Shown: positions 23,962-30,321 of the stretch, piece after piece
How the letters are laid out: every line of letters starts with the position of its first letter
Position numbering within the stretch: position 1 is the stretch's first letter
Origin: a virus
Length of the DNA stretch: 32,343 nt
Strand: one strand, 5' to 3'
Virus record (IMG/VR): IMGVR_UViG_3300022539_000485
Coordinates: 1 to 32,343 of that record
The notes under the pieces: generated by a model
What the model was told of the DNA's origin: nothing
The model's input: the letters and a program-made list of their open reading frames with translations, nothing else
Databases searched by the model: none
Translations under genes and position numbers: made by a program

Positions 23962-24414
23962 TTAGTGATTTTCTTTTTCAAATTCTTTAATTGCTTTATT
24001 AATCATATCCTCTTTTGCTTTTTCTATCTTCTTTTGCCACTCTATAGATTCTTGTTTATGATCAACTTTATGATCAACAACGTCACTTATAAAGACATAT
24101 GTAGTAGTTAATACTGTGAATGTAACTAATACAACAAGTATCATTTTATTTACTTTACTAGCAAGTCTTTTTACTTCTGCCATTAAATCTTCACTTGTAA
24201 TTTTAACAGTTTCAGTGCATAAATCAATACCTTCCGCTGAATTTTTTGCGTGGTCTTTTAAAGCTTGTTTTAAATCTTCAATTGGTAAATATTTAATATG
24301 ACCAACTAGCTCAAGCTGTTGAACCATTAACTGTTGTGTTGCTTCCTCATTTTTATCAGAAGACTCTTTTAATGTTTCAAATAACTTAAGAAGTATGTCT
24401 ATATTACTGCTCAT
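23962..24414 (-). CDS. Single-pass membrane coiled-coil protein coupled to the receiver-PAS gene
   Basis: The 150-residue protein has a long N-terminal helical region (1-90, heptad-like), one membrane segment at about 91-110 (MILVVLVTFTVLTTTYVFIS), then a charged coiled-coil tail. Its ATG shares one base with the stop of the receiver-PAS gene (TAATG), indicating tight coupling. It lacks obvious kinase or methyl-accepting motifs. Membrane partner or output for the receiver-PAS protein is a reasonable guess, no more. Confidence 0.72.
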   Translation of the reverse strand: MSSNIDILLKLFETLKESSDKNEEATQQLMVQQLELVGHIKYLPIEDLKQALKDHAKNSAEGIDLCTETVKITSEDLMAEVKRLASKVNKMILVVLVTFTVLTTTYVFISDVVDHKVDHKQESIEWQKKIEKAKEDMINKAIKEFEKENH

Positions 24415-25340
24415 TATGATACCTCACCTACATTTAAAGAAAGTATTTCACTATCTATTAATTTAAGTTGTTTTTCTTTCTTATTATTTCTTACGATAAT
24501 TTCTTCTTTCCATTCATGGATCTTACTTTCTAATGCCATAAAAACTTCTGTCTCTTTCTTCTTCAAAGCTTCCTCTGCTAACTTCTGGGATGTTATATCA
24601 ATACCAACAACATTTTCATTAATTACATTTTTATTCTTATCCTGTATAAATTCAGATGTGGTTAACATCCAAAATGTTGAACCATCTTTTCTAATACCTT
24701 CATATTCAAACACATCGTCTATATATTCTCTACGACTCATAGATTCCTGCCTTTTTACAAAGTTAAGCATACTAGATTCAGTTAAAACATCAACAGGACC
24801 CATATTAAGAAGTTCATCTTTACTCCACTCAAGTTGTTTACACATAACATCATTCACATAAGCAAATTTTCCAGAAACATAATCTATCTCAAATATAATT
24901 GCTCCAGTGACTTCAACTAAATACCTATATTTATTTTCTAATTTTTTTCTTCCAATAGAATATATTATAGATCTCTCAAGTAAATGTGTAGATGCTTCTA
25001 ATTTAAATATATAATCTTGAGCACCCAGTTTTACACATTCGTATGTGGTTTCCTCATGAGCTGAGATAATTATGATAGGAATAAAGTCACATTTATTTTT
25101 TATCATTTTAAACGTGCCTATCCCCTTACTATCTGGAAGAACTAAATCAAGCAAAATAACATCTATTTCACATAAATAAATATCTTTACAGTTAGTATCC
25201 AAATATTCTAAAGTATCCTTTATAGTTTTTTTACGGATAATATTAAAGTTATTACGATCAGACAGTCGTAAATAAGTTAATATAAGATGAGCAGAATTGT
25301 CGTCATCTTCAATATGTAATACATTTATTTTTTCAGACAT
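24414..25340 (-). CDS. Response-regulator receiver plus PAS domain protein
   Basis: The 308-residue protein has an N-terminal receiver domain (1-130). The acidic pocket is E11, D12, D13. The phosphoacceptor is D65 (ILLDLVLPD), with S93 (IISAHEE) and K113 (YIFKLEA), all in canonical places. A PAS domain follows (about 138-260), with YVNDVMCKQLEWSKDELL and FEYEGIRKDGSTFWMLTTSE. A C-terminal charged coiled coil follows with no kinase, DNA-binding or cyclase output domain. This is a bacterial signalling architecture embedded in a phage virion operon. GAGG precedes the ATG. It might tap host two-component signalling, but no partner is known. Confidence 0.88.
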   Translation of the reverse strand: MSEKINVLHIEDDDNSAHLILTYLRLSDRNNFNIIRKKTIKDTLEYLDTNCKDIYLCEIDVILLDLVLPDSKGIGTFKMIKNKCDFIPIIIISAHEETTYECVKLGAQDYIFKLEASTHLLERSIIYSIGRKKLENKYRYLVEVTGAIIFEIDYVSGKFAYVNDVMCKQLEWSKDELLNMGPVDVLTESSMLNFVKRQESMSRREYIDDVFEYEGIRKDGSTFWMLTTSEFIQDKNKNVINENVVGIDITSQKLAEEALKKKETEVFMALESKIHEWKEEIIVRNNKKEKQLKLIDSEILSLNVGEVS

Positions 25341-25384
25341 AATTAGACCTCATTTTTTGAAACACCTTTTTCATACAATGTCTA

Positions 25385-25903
25385 TTATGTTTCAACTTGT
25401 TTCCATGTGGTAAATCTTCCCATTAGAGTACTTATTGCTGTTATTTGATATGTTGCTATTACATTATTATCTGTTCCAACAGATGCAGAGTCCTCATATA
25501 TTCTTAATCTTGCATCTGATAAATTTCCATAATCATCATATTCTGTTTGATCAATTAACATGTTTTGATGAACAAGACCAAGAATCTTATCTACTTTAAT
25601 TTTGTCTATACTTATTTGTAAATCCTCTGTATAAATTGGAGCAAAATCATCATCGGTGCCAGATACAGACCATACAATAAGATAAGATCCAACTTCTTGA
25701 TCTATCCATGATACACTTGGAAAAAGAGTATCAACATATGATTTTGTTGTACTATTAAATATAGCTGAACCAGAGGTGCGTTCTACTGTTACCGTTGAGT
25801 CAAATATTTGGTAAGATACGGTTGCATTTTCTTCTACACTTTGACCATCACTTTTTATTAATTGAAGTGTTAATCCTATATTCTCACCTTTATTAACTAC
25901 CAC
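25385..25903 (-). CDS. Tail-fibre-region virion protein (172 aa)
   Basis: The start is a GTG at 25903 with AGAGG 9 nt upstream, overlapping the previous gene's end by 11 nt. The product is a beta-rich Ig-like domain (SYQIFDSTVTVERTSGSAIF, then GSYLIVWSVSG). It is followed by VDKILGLVHQNMLIDQTEYD and DARLRIYEDSASV, a pattern I associate with phage structural adaptor proteins. It is likely part of a fibre or baseplate periphery complex with its upstream neighbours. Confidence 0.65.
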   Translation of the reverse strand: MVVNKGENIGLTLQLIKSDGQSVEENATVSYQIFDSTVTVERTSGSAIFNSTTKSYVDTLFPSVSWIDQEVGSYLIVWSVSGTDDDFAPIYTEDLQISIDKIKVDKILGLVHQNMLIDQTEYDDYGNLSDARLRIYEDSASVGTDNNVIATYQITAISTLMGRFTTWKQVET

Positions 25904-26999
25904 TTCTTTGTTCCTCTCTACAAGAAACAGATATTCTAAATTTCAATAACTCTGACATATCATCTCTTATATTTATAATCATTTTATCTTCTTTTTCTGA
26001 TTTCAATAAAATAGGAGAAGTAAATATCTGACTCAAAATTAACCAAGTATTTACCCCATCACATCCAGCATTTAGAATATTTGTATTTGGTAATTGAAGA
26101 AACTCTAATAGATAACTGAATGAGATTGATAAAACTATCTTATTATTACTACGTATTTGATAAAGTAAACCAGCAGATAATTCTGATACACCAAGAAATT
26201 TATTATAACTCAAATTGTACATAGATGCATCTGCAAGAGTAGTAACTAAAGCATCTGCCATAATCGTATTCATTTGATCAACATATAACCAAGTATTAAG
26301 ATCAGGTTCAACGATATATTCTATAGACAAATCATTTTCCTGAATTTGTAGATCATCTAAATAATAAGCAGGAGGCGCACCAGCTCCCGTACTTATAGTT
26401 TTAACCCTTATCGAGTCAATAGTTTTATTAGTTAAATTCATATCAATCAAAGGAATAACAAATTTCTGCCAAGAATTAAAAACTGTTGTTTCAATATAGT
26501 TTCCAATATTAACAATATTACCAACTTGACCAACTCCTATATCCCATCCATATATATGAACTTCTTTTACGCCAGTAGTAACCCATCCTGTAATATAAAT
26601 CCATCCAGTAATAGTAGTGTATCCTGTAGTATCTTGACCTGAACCTTTAGCAAATTGTGCTTCATCTGAATTTATAGTTTGACTTACATCAATACTATGT
26701 GTTCCAGAATGTGCTTGATCAGTGCTATTAAAATCCCATCTAATACTACCAACTATTGCACTTGCTGTCCAATAGACATTATCTATTCCATTATGTATAT
26801 TAATAGGTGTACCAGCAGTACCTAAATCTTGGCGCATATCAATACCATAAACTGGATTAGAAACAAACAATAATTTATTAGTAAGGGTTTTTAACGGACG
26901 AGAAGCTACAACAAGAGCATTTTCTTCCAAATTATTATCATTATCAACTCTAGCTTTTAAACCACTAGATATATCCGTTATAAAAGTTTTTAAACTCAT
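25893..26999 (-). CDS. Tail-associated protein with carbohydrate-binding-like jelly-roll domain
   Basis: In this 368-residue protein the middle (about 80-225) looks like a carbohydrate-binding beta-sandwich. It has SGTHSIDVSQTI, then TITGWIYITGW and WQKFVIPLIDMN, and ends APPAYYLDDLQIQEN. This fits glycan adhesion at the cell surface. The C-terminal part (230-368) is helical with Leu-rich segments. The N-terminus (DISSGLKARVDNDNNLEENA) has a weak similarity in layout to the two upstream genes, whose first 30 residues also hold an A-R-[ILV]-D-type segment. The assignment to a receptor-binding or accessory adhesin is an inference. Confidence 0.6.
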   Translation of the reverse strand: MSLKTFITDISSGLKARVDNDNNLEENALVVASRPLKTLTNKLLFVSNPVYGIDMRQDLGTAGTPINIHNGIDNVYWTASAIVGSIRWDFNSTDQAHSGTHSIDVSQTINSDEAQFAKGSGQDTTGYTTITGWIYITGWVTTGVKEVHIYGWDIGVGQVGNIVNIGNYIETTVFNSWQKFVIPLIDMNLTNKTIDSIRVKTISTGAGAPPAYYLDDLQIQENDLSIEYIVEPDLNTWLYVDQMNTIMADALVTTLADASMYNLSYNKFLGVSELSAGLLYQIRSNNKIVLSISFSYLLEFLQLPNTNILNAGCDGVNTWLILSQIFTSPILLKSEKEDKMIINIRDDMSELLKFRISVSCREEQRSGS

Positions 27000-27015
27000 T
27001 TATATTATATTCCTT

Positions 27016-27570
27016 TTAATTTTCGTGAGGAAAATAGAATGATAATTTCCCATTAACTAATATACTACCGTTAACACAATATATAGTCAAAACTTTGTTT
27101 TTAGCTATAATAATATCTTGATCAAACTCAAAAAATTTACTTGAATCTCCTCCTTTAAGGAAAAATCTAAAGCAGGAACTACCTCCATTTAAACCTGTTA
27201 TGTTATTACCACCTTGAAAAATTCCCTCTGCTTCATTATTAACTCCAGTATTAAGATTAACTGGAGTTAATTCTACACCACCTACAGGATCTCCAATATC
27301 ATTTAGCACAATTTCTATCGTTTCATCCGTTGCTGTATTAATTGTAATACCCTCAAATATCATCTGTTCATCATTAAGATTTCTAATATATAATATACAA
27401 TCACCAGCTCCAGTTGCAGTCTGTGAAAAAAGTAAATTATATGACTCACCATGAATTAGATTAGTATGATGCTCTAAAGACTCAACAATAGAATATACAT
27501 GTAATCTATTTAAAGAGTCAATTCTTGCTTGATAACCCCCACCGCTTCCATCTTCTATCGTTAATCCCAT
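27016..27570 (-). CDS. Beta-sandwich virion protein, paralogue of the next upstream gene
   Basis: A 184-residue protein opening MGLTIEDGSGGGYQARIDSL, followed by NRLHVYSIVESLEHHTN and then beta strands. The upstream 193-residue protein has the same plan (I-x-DG-x-G, NR, SIVQSEE, then ILYIRN or LFLYIKN). They are probably duplicated small tail or head decoration proteins. AAGGAGA precedes the ATG. Confidence 0.68.
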   Translation of the reverse strand: MGLTIEDGSGGGYQARIDSLNRLHVYSIVESLEHHTNLIHGESYNLLFSQTATGAGDCILYIRNLNDEQMIFEGITINTATDETIEIVLNDIGDPVGGVELTPVNLNTGVNNEAEGIFQGGNNITGLNGGSSCFRFFLKGGDSSKFFEFDQDIIIAKNKVLTIYCVNGSILVNGKLSFYFPHEN

Positions 27571-27585
27571 CTTATTTATGTCTCC

Positions 27586-28167
27586 TTATTTATAAAAAAA
27601 TCTTACCGTTATTACTGCATCACCAATTTCTTCACCTGCAATTAAAAATCCCACAGAATCATTTAATCCTACAATCGGAATTCCTTGTACCTCAAGTCTA
27701 GAATGACCTTGAGCGAAAATTTCTTCTGAGATTAAAATTCCTCCTGTATAAGTCATACCGTCTCCAACACCATCCCATTTATAAATTAGTGATTCTGCAG
27801 TATTATTAGAAATAAAGTTAAGATTACTAGGTATTACAGCTGTATGGTTAGCTGTTGGTTCATTTGGAGTAATTACCCAACTCAATTTCATTGTTCTGTT
27901 ATGATTTATAGAACCGCCATTCCACGCAAAATTAGCAATCCAGAGGTACATATTTTTGTCAGTATTTGTATTTTTTATATATAAAAATAAATGAGGATTA
28001 GTACTATTCAAAGTAAGTACTTTTGTTGAAACAATAAATGCTAATGCTTCTCTTTCATTAATTTCCGATTCTTCAGATTGTACAATAGAAGAACACATCA
28101 TTCTATTACAGTCATTAACTTTTAATAATTTTCCTGTTCCTGTTCCATCTCTTATCTGTTCTGGCAT
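27586..28167 (-). CDS. Beta-sandwich virion protein, paralogue of the next downstream gene
   Basis: A 193-residue protein starting MPEQIRDGTGTGKLLKVNDC, then NRMMCSSIVQSEESEINERE. A beta-rich body follows (HLFLYIKNTNTDKNMYLWIA). It matches its neighbour in opening motifs and strand order. GGAGG lies well placed before the ATG. It is likely a decoration or tail-attachment protein; no fold match can be asserted. Confidence 0.68.
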   Translation of the reverse strand: MPEQIRDGTGTGKLLKVNDCNRMMCSSIVQSEESEINEREALAFIVSTKVLTLNSTNPHLFLYIKNTNTDKNMYLWIANFAWNGGSINHNRTMKLSWVITPNEPTANHTAVIPSNLNFISNNTAESLIYKWDGVGDGMTYTGGILISEEIFAQGHSRLEVQGIPIVGLNDSVGFLIAGEEIGDAVITVRFFYK

Positions 28168-28170
28168 TTA

Positions 28171-28386
28171 TTATACCTCCACTTCTTCTCTATCTATAGT
28201 ATTATCAGTTATAACAGACATGTGTAAATTTAATATCTTCAACTCTTTTATGACATTATATAATAAATCTCTTGCCTCATCATCGGCAACTTTTAAAGTA
28301 TCTTGTTCCACACCAATAACAGAAATGGGTTGTGTATTTCCATCTAAATCTGTTGCTGTCAGTCTACCATTTGCATATACTATCAT
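28171..28386 (-). CDS. Small virion-cluster protein (71 aa)
   Basis: I place the start at the ATG at 28386. A TTG at 28404 in the same frame would give 77 residues. GGAG lies 12 nt before the ATG, rather far, so either start is possible. The product opens MIVYANGRLTATDLDGNTQP and ends in an amphipathic helix (EARDLLYNVIKELKILNLHM). It is the first gene of the minus-strand virion run and follows a class B variant promoter. Confidence 0.6.
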   Translation of the reverse strand: MIVYANGRLTATDLDGNTQPISVIGVEQDTLKVADDEARDLLYNVIKELKILNLHMSVITDNTIDREEVEV

Positions 28387-28428
28387 ATCTTTATTCGACT
28401 CCAAATATTGAATTCTTTTAATAATGTC

Positions 28429-28443
28429 TTTATAATATGTTCT
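28429..28443 (-). promoter_or_regulatory. Variant class B element at the head of the virion run
   Basis: AGAACATATTATAAA on the minus strand, about 43 nt before the first ATG of the minus-strand run. Two bases differ from the AGAACAAAATATAAA consensus. Confidence 0.52.
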
Positions 28444-28506
28444 AAAAAATTTTTAGTAAAAGAAGAAATACTATGGAATAATACAAAATATTTTAAACAC
28501 TAAATA

Positions 28507-28527
28507 CTATATATATTAATATCTGAA
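28507..28527 (+). promoter_or_regulatory. Class A promoter-like element before the pseudoknot unit
   Basis: CTATATATATTAAT followed by ATCTGAAA. The tail differs from the usual AAGTGAAAG. It precedes an early terminator and the small gene at 28638. Confidence 0.62.
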
Positions 28528-28565
28528 ATGAAGTTTCTTCATCTTTATTTCATCCTATCGTGCTT

Positions 28566-28609
28566 CCTGGTCTAGCATTGTTTTTAATGTTAGGCCAGGT
28601 TTTACTTTA
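28566..28609 (+). terminator. Perfect 14-bp hairpin with U tract, possible attenuator
   Basis: CCTGGTCTAGCATT (28566-28579) pairs fully with AATGTTAGGCCAGG (28586-28599), including two wobble pairs and a 6-nt loop. TTTTACTTT follows. It lies between the class A element and the 53-residue gene, so it may attenuate that gene or end a short RNA. Confidence 0.75.
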
Positions 28610-28637
28610 ATTATATCAATTTATTTAGGAGAAATTT

Positions 28638-28799
28638 ATGTTAACGCTGCTTAAAATATGTTTAGGATTAACACTTCCATTATCTTTTTTTAGATTAGTT
28701 CTATGTATGACAGATATACCCCCAAAAACTGTATTCCGTTATATAGATTACGTGGTTGATGACAATGGGATATTAGTTTATACCAAAAAGAAAGTATAA
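28638..28799 (+). CDS. Small membrane-type protein (53 aa)
   Basis: TTTAGGAGAAATTT precedes the ATG. The product starts MLTLLKICLGLTLPLSFFRL, a hydrophobic N-terminal segment long enough to span a membrane. A short basic tail follows (DDNGILVYTKKKV). No family is recognised. It is the only coding sequence between the attenuator-like hairpin and the pseudoknot array. Confidence 0.6.
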   Translation: MLTLLKICLGLTLPLSFFRLVLCMTDIPPKTVFRYIDYVVDDNGILVYTKKKV

Positions 28800-28812
28800 G
28801 AGTTTCAGTTAA

Positions 28813-28969
28813 GGTGATGGTATTTCGCGGGAAATCCATTGCCCTCGCCTAGACACACGGCGGGTTTAGTAGTGTGTCACTCGCCTAGCACACGGCGGGA
28901 CCCTTTATGGGATTAGTAGTGTGCTCCTTCACTCGCTCTGGCACATGGCGGGAGGATAGAGTATGTGCT
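28813..28969 (+). ncRNA. Structured RNA: hairpin followed by three tandem H-type pseudoknots
   Basis: A 13-bp hairpin (28813-28843) leads into three units. Unit 1: stem CTCGCC (28844-28849) with GGCGGG (28859-28864), and loop GACACAC (28852-28858) with GTGTGTC (28872-28878). Unit 2: CTCGCC (28880-28885) with GGCGGG (28894-28899), and loop AGCACAC (28887-28893) with GTGTGCT (28919-28925). Its linker carries an extra CCC/GGG mini-hairpin (28901-28911). Unit 3: CTCGCT (28932-28937) with GGCGGG (28947-28952), and GGCACAT (28940-28946) with ATGTGCT (28963-28969). Loop pairings change between units while staying complementary, good evidence for real structure. The strand is inferred from the class A promoter and terminator. 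Function unknown. Confidence 0.85.
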
Positions 28970-28995
28970 GGACAAGACTTAGTCAAGCCTTGTTC

Positions 28996-29048
28996 CCCTT
29001 TCTGAAAAGGGTACTCAGATTCACTTGTGGATTTGGTACCCTTTTTTT
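28996..29048 (+). terminator. Terminator with competing upstream hairpin
   Basis: AAAAGGGTAC (29005-29014) pairs with GTACCC (29036-29041) and the following T's, with an inner AGATTCAC/GTGGATTT stem. The same AAAGGG (29006-29011) can instead pair with CCCTTT (28996-29001), which would disrupt the terminator. This is an attenuation-like layout at the end of the pseudoknot RNA. Confidence 0.75.
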
Positions 29049-29102
29049 ATAGGCGGGATCTGGTCTTTTTTCATCCTTGCTTATCTTGACCTCTCTTTCC
29101 TT

Positions 29103-29117
29103 TTTATATTTTGTTCC
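29103..29117 (-). promoter_or_regulatory. Class B element next to a class A element
   Basis: GGAACAAAATATAAA on the minus strand, one base from consensus. No minus gene begins close by. A transcript from it would run antisense through the pseudoknot region towards 28404. Alternatively the site serves the adjacent plus-strand promoter. Confidence 0.4.
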
Positions 29118-29123
29118 AGATTT

Positions 29124-29146
29124 CTATATATATTAATAAGTGAAGG
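29124..29146 (+). promoter_or_regulatory. Class A promoter-like element
   Basis: CTATATATATTAAT followed by AAGTGAAGG, about 28 nt before the first gene of a two-gene membrane protein unit. Confidence 0.66.
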
Positions 29147-29173
29147 AAGAAACTAATTTTTTAGGAGATTAAT

Positions 29174-29434
29174 ATGATAGAGGACCTTTTTGATGATTTA
29201 GGAAAATTTATAATTGATAAGTTTCTAAACCCATGTAAGAAATGTTTAGTAAGAGCAGTATGTAAACCAGTCTGGACGTCATGTGATAATTACACCCAAT
29301 ATCTAGATCGAATAGATGTAGCAGGAGATGCAATCAAAATGTGCGCAATAATATTATTACTTTTTATGGAATTTTTTATTATTATTATAGTAATTGGACC
29401 TGAATTATATGGATTGTTTAAGTCAATTTTTTAG
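29174..29434 (+). CDS. Small Cys-motif membrane protein, paralogue A
   Basis: The 86-residue product has an N-terminal cytoplasmic-like helix, then NPCKKCLVRAVCKPVWTSCD, and a strongly hydrophobic C-terminal half (about 55-82). TAGGAGATT precedes the ATG. It shares NPCKKCLVRA and the layout with the next gene, so the two are tandem duplicates. The CxxC plus downstream Cys may bind metal or be redox-active. Function unknown. Confidence 0.72.
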   Translation: MIEDLFDDLGKFIIDKFLNPCKKCLVRAVCKPVWTSCDNYTQYLDRIDVAGDAIKMCAIILLLFMEFFIIIIVIGPELYGLFKSIF

Positions 29435-29443
29435 GGGGTTAAT

Positions 29444-29686
29444 ATGTTAAGTAATTTAAGGGAATGGTTAATTGATAGAAAAAATCCATGTAAAAAATGT
29501 TTGGTAAGAGCAACATACAGACCATTTAAAACAAACTGTGATGAGTGGAAACAATTTATAAAAAAGAGAGATAAAGCTGAAGCAATAAAAGATTTTTTAA
29601 TATTAGCATCACTAATTGTAGGGTTTCTTTTTATTATTATAACATTTATATTTGGAATCCTCAAGTGGATTCGGTTAATTTTTTAA
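29444..29686 (+). CDS. Small Cys-motif membrane protein, paralogue B
   Basis: The 80-residue product has NPCKKCLVRATYRPFKTNCD near residues 14-33, matching its neighbour's Cys motif. A charged helix and a hydrophobic C-terminal segment (about 51-74) follow. GGGG lies before the ATG. A GAATCC/GGATTC hairpin followed by T's lies inside the 3' end of the gene (29655-29684) and may act as a terminator. Function unknown. Confidence 0.72.
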   Translation: MLSNLREWLIDRKNPCKKCLVRATYRPFKTNCDEWKQFIKKRDKAEAIKDFLILASLIVGFLFIIITFIFGILKWIRLIF

Positions 29687-29689
29687 GAT

Positions 29690-29710
29690 GAGGGGTTATT
29701 TCCACCCCTC
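29690..29710. terminator. Hairpin between convergent genes
   Basis: GAGGGG (29690-29695) and CCCCTC (29705-29710) pair across a 9-nt loop between the plus-strand membrane gene and the convergent SET gene, inside the SET gene's last codons. No T-run follows on either side, so its strength as a terminator is doubtful. Confidence 0.35.
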
Positions 29711-30031
29711 TTCTGGCTGCTCAAGTTCTTTATTGACAGTATAGTCTACAGTAACTTCATCATCTTTCTTAACATTTTTTTCTGCATATGTTTGATATGA
29801 ATTATCTTTCTGCTTTATAGAACGAGCACTTGGATTCGAAGAATGATTTAAAAAAGAACCAAACTCTGTAATGTTATCATTCACATCAAAATGAGTATTT
29901 ATAAAATCTCCTTTTCTAAAAGGTTTCTTTGCGAAAACTCCTTTTCCATGAATAGGAGAAGAACGAATTGTATAGTTGTTCATAAGAGATTTACTATAAA
30001 TCTCATTTAAATATTTATCTAATATACTCAT
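29696..30031 (-). CDS. Minimal SET-domain protein
   Basis: The 111-residue protein has SET-domain motifs in order. They are SPIHGKGVFA (25-34), FGSFLNHSSNPSA (57-69) with the NHS segment that binds S-adenosylmethionine, YQTYAEKNVKKDDEVTVDYT (79-98) and the final DYT. It lacks pre- and post-SET regions, so it is much shorter than eukaryotic enzymes, like the short stand-alone SET proteins of viruses and bacteria. It would be expected to methylate lysines on an unknown protein. A class B promoter-like site is 18 nt upstream. Confidence 0.85.
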   Translation of the reverse strand: MSILDKYLNEIYSKSLMNNYTIRSSPIHGKGVFAKKPFRKGDFINTHFDVNDNITEFGSFLNHSSNPSARSIKQKDNSYQTYAEKNVKKDDEVTVDYTVNKELEQPEEGWK

Positions 30032-30048
30032 TTTATTAACCTCTCATC

Positions 30049-30063
30049 TTTTATTTTTGTTCC
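30049..30063 (-). promoter_or_regulatory. Degenerate class B element before the SET gene
   Basis: On the minus strand this reads GGAACAAAAATAAAA, 18 nt before the SET gene ATG. It is shifted or shortened by one base relative to consensus. Confidence 0.4.
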
Positions 30064-30069
30064 AAAATT

Positions 30070-30092
30070 CTATATATATTAATAAGTGAAAG
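30070..30092 (+). promoter_or_regulatory. Class A promoter-like element
   Basis: CTATATATATTAAT followed by AAGTGAAAG, about 36 nt before the 58-residue Cys-rich gene and the J-domain gene. Confidence 0.67.
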
Positions 30093-30127
30093 GAAAATTT
30101 AAATCTATTTTATAGGAGGATTAAATA

Positions 30128-30304
30128 ATGATTGGACATATAAAGTTAAGAACTTTATTTAAAATTTGGCTATTGTCAATCTGGGATACAAGAGCAGAAT
30201 TCCTTAAGAAGTCATATTGGGTTACTGACTTTCCAGATTATTATGATGCCAAGTGTTTTGATTGTAATCTTAGGTCATGTGAAGGGTGTGAATATTATTT
30301 CTAA
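30128..30304 (+). CDS. Small Cys-rich protein (58 aa)
   Basis: ATAGGAGGATT precedes the ATG. The product starts MIGHIKLRTLFKIWLLSIWD and ends in CFDCNLRSCEGC with a C-x2-C-x4-C-x2-C ligand pattern typical of a small zinc-binding knuckle. It is too short for further assignment. It lies upstream of the J-domain gene by 17 nt. Confidence 0.7.
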   Translation: MIGHIKLRTLFKIWLLSIWDTRAEFLKKSYWVTDFPDYYDAKCFDCNLRSCEGCEYYF

Positions 30305-30321
30305 AACATCGGGAGGGTATT

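Noticed and set aside
28844-28969. Tandem repeats read as a CRISPR array
   Set aside because: Only three units of variable spacing occur, the repeated core is a stem that pairs internally, and the variable part is complementary to the loop. There are no spacers of constant length.
28844-29048. Complete type III toxin-antitoxin locus
   Set aside because: Pseudoknot repeats and a terminator are present, but no ToxN-like endoribonuclease gene follows. The next genes are small membrane proteins, so at most a decoy or unrelated RNA is supported.
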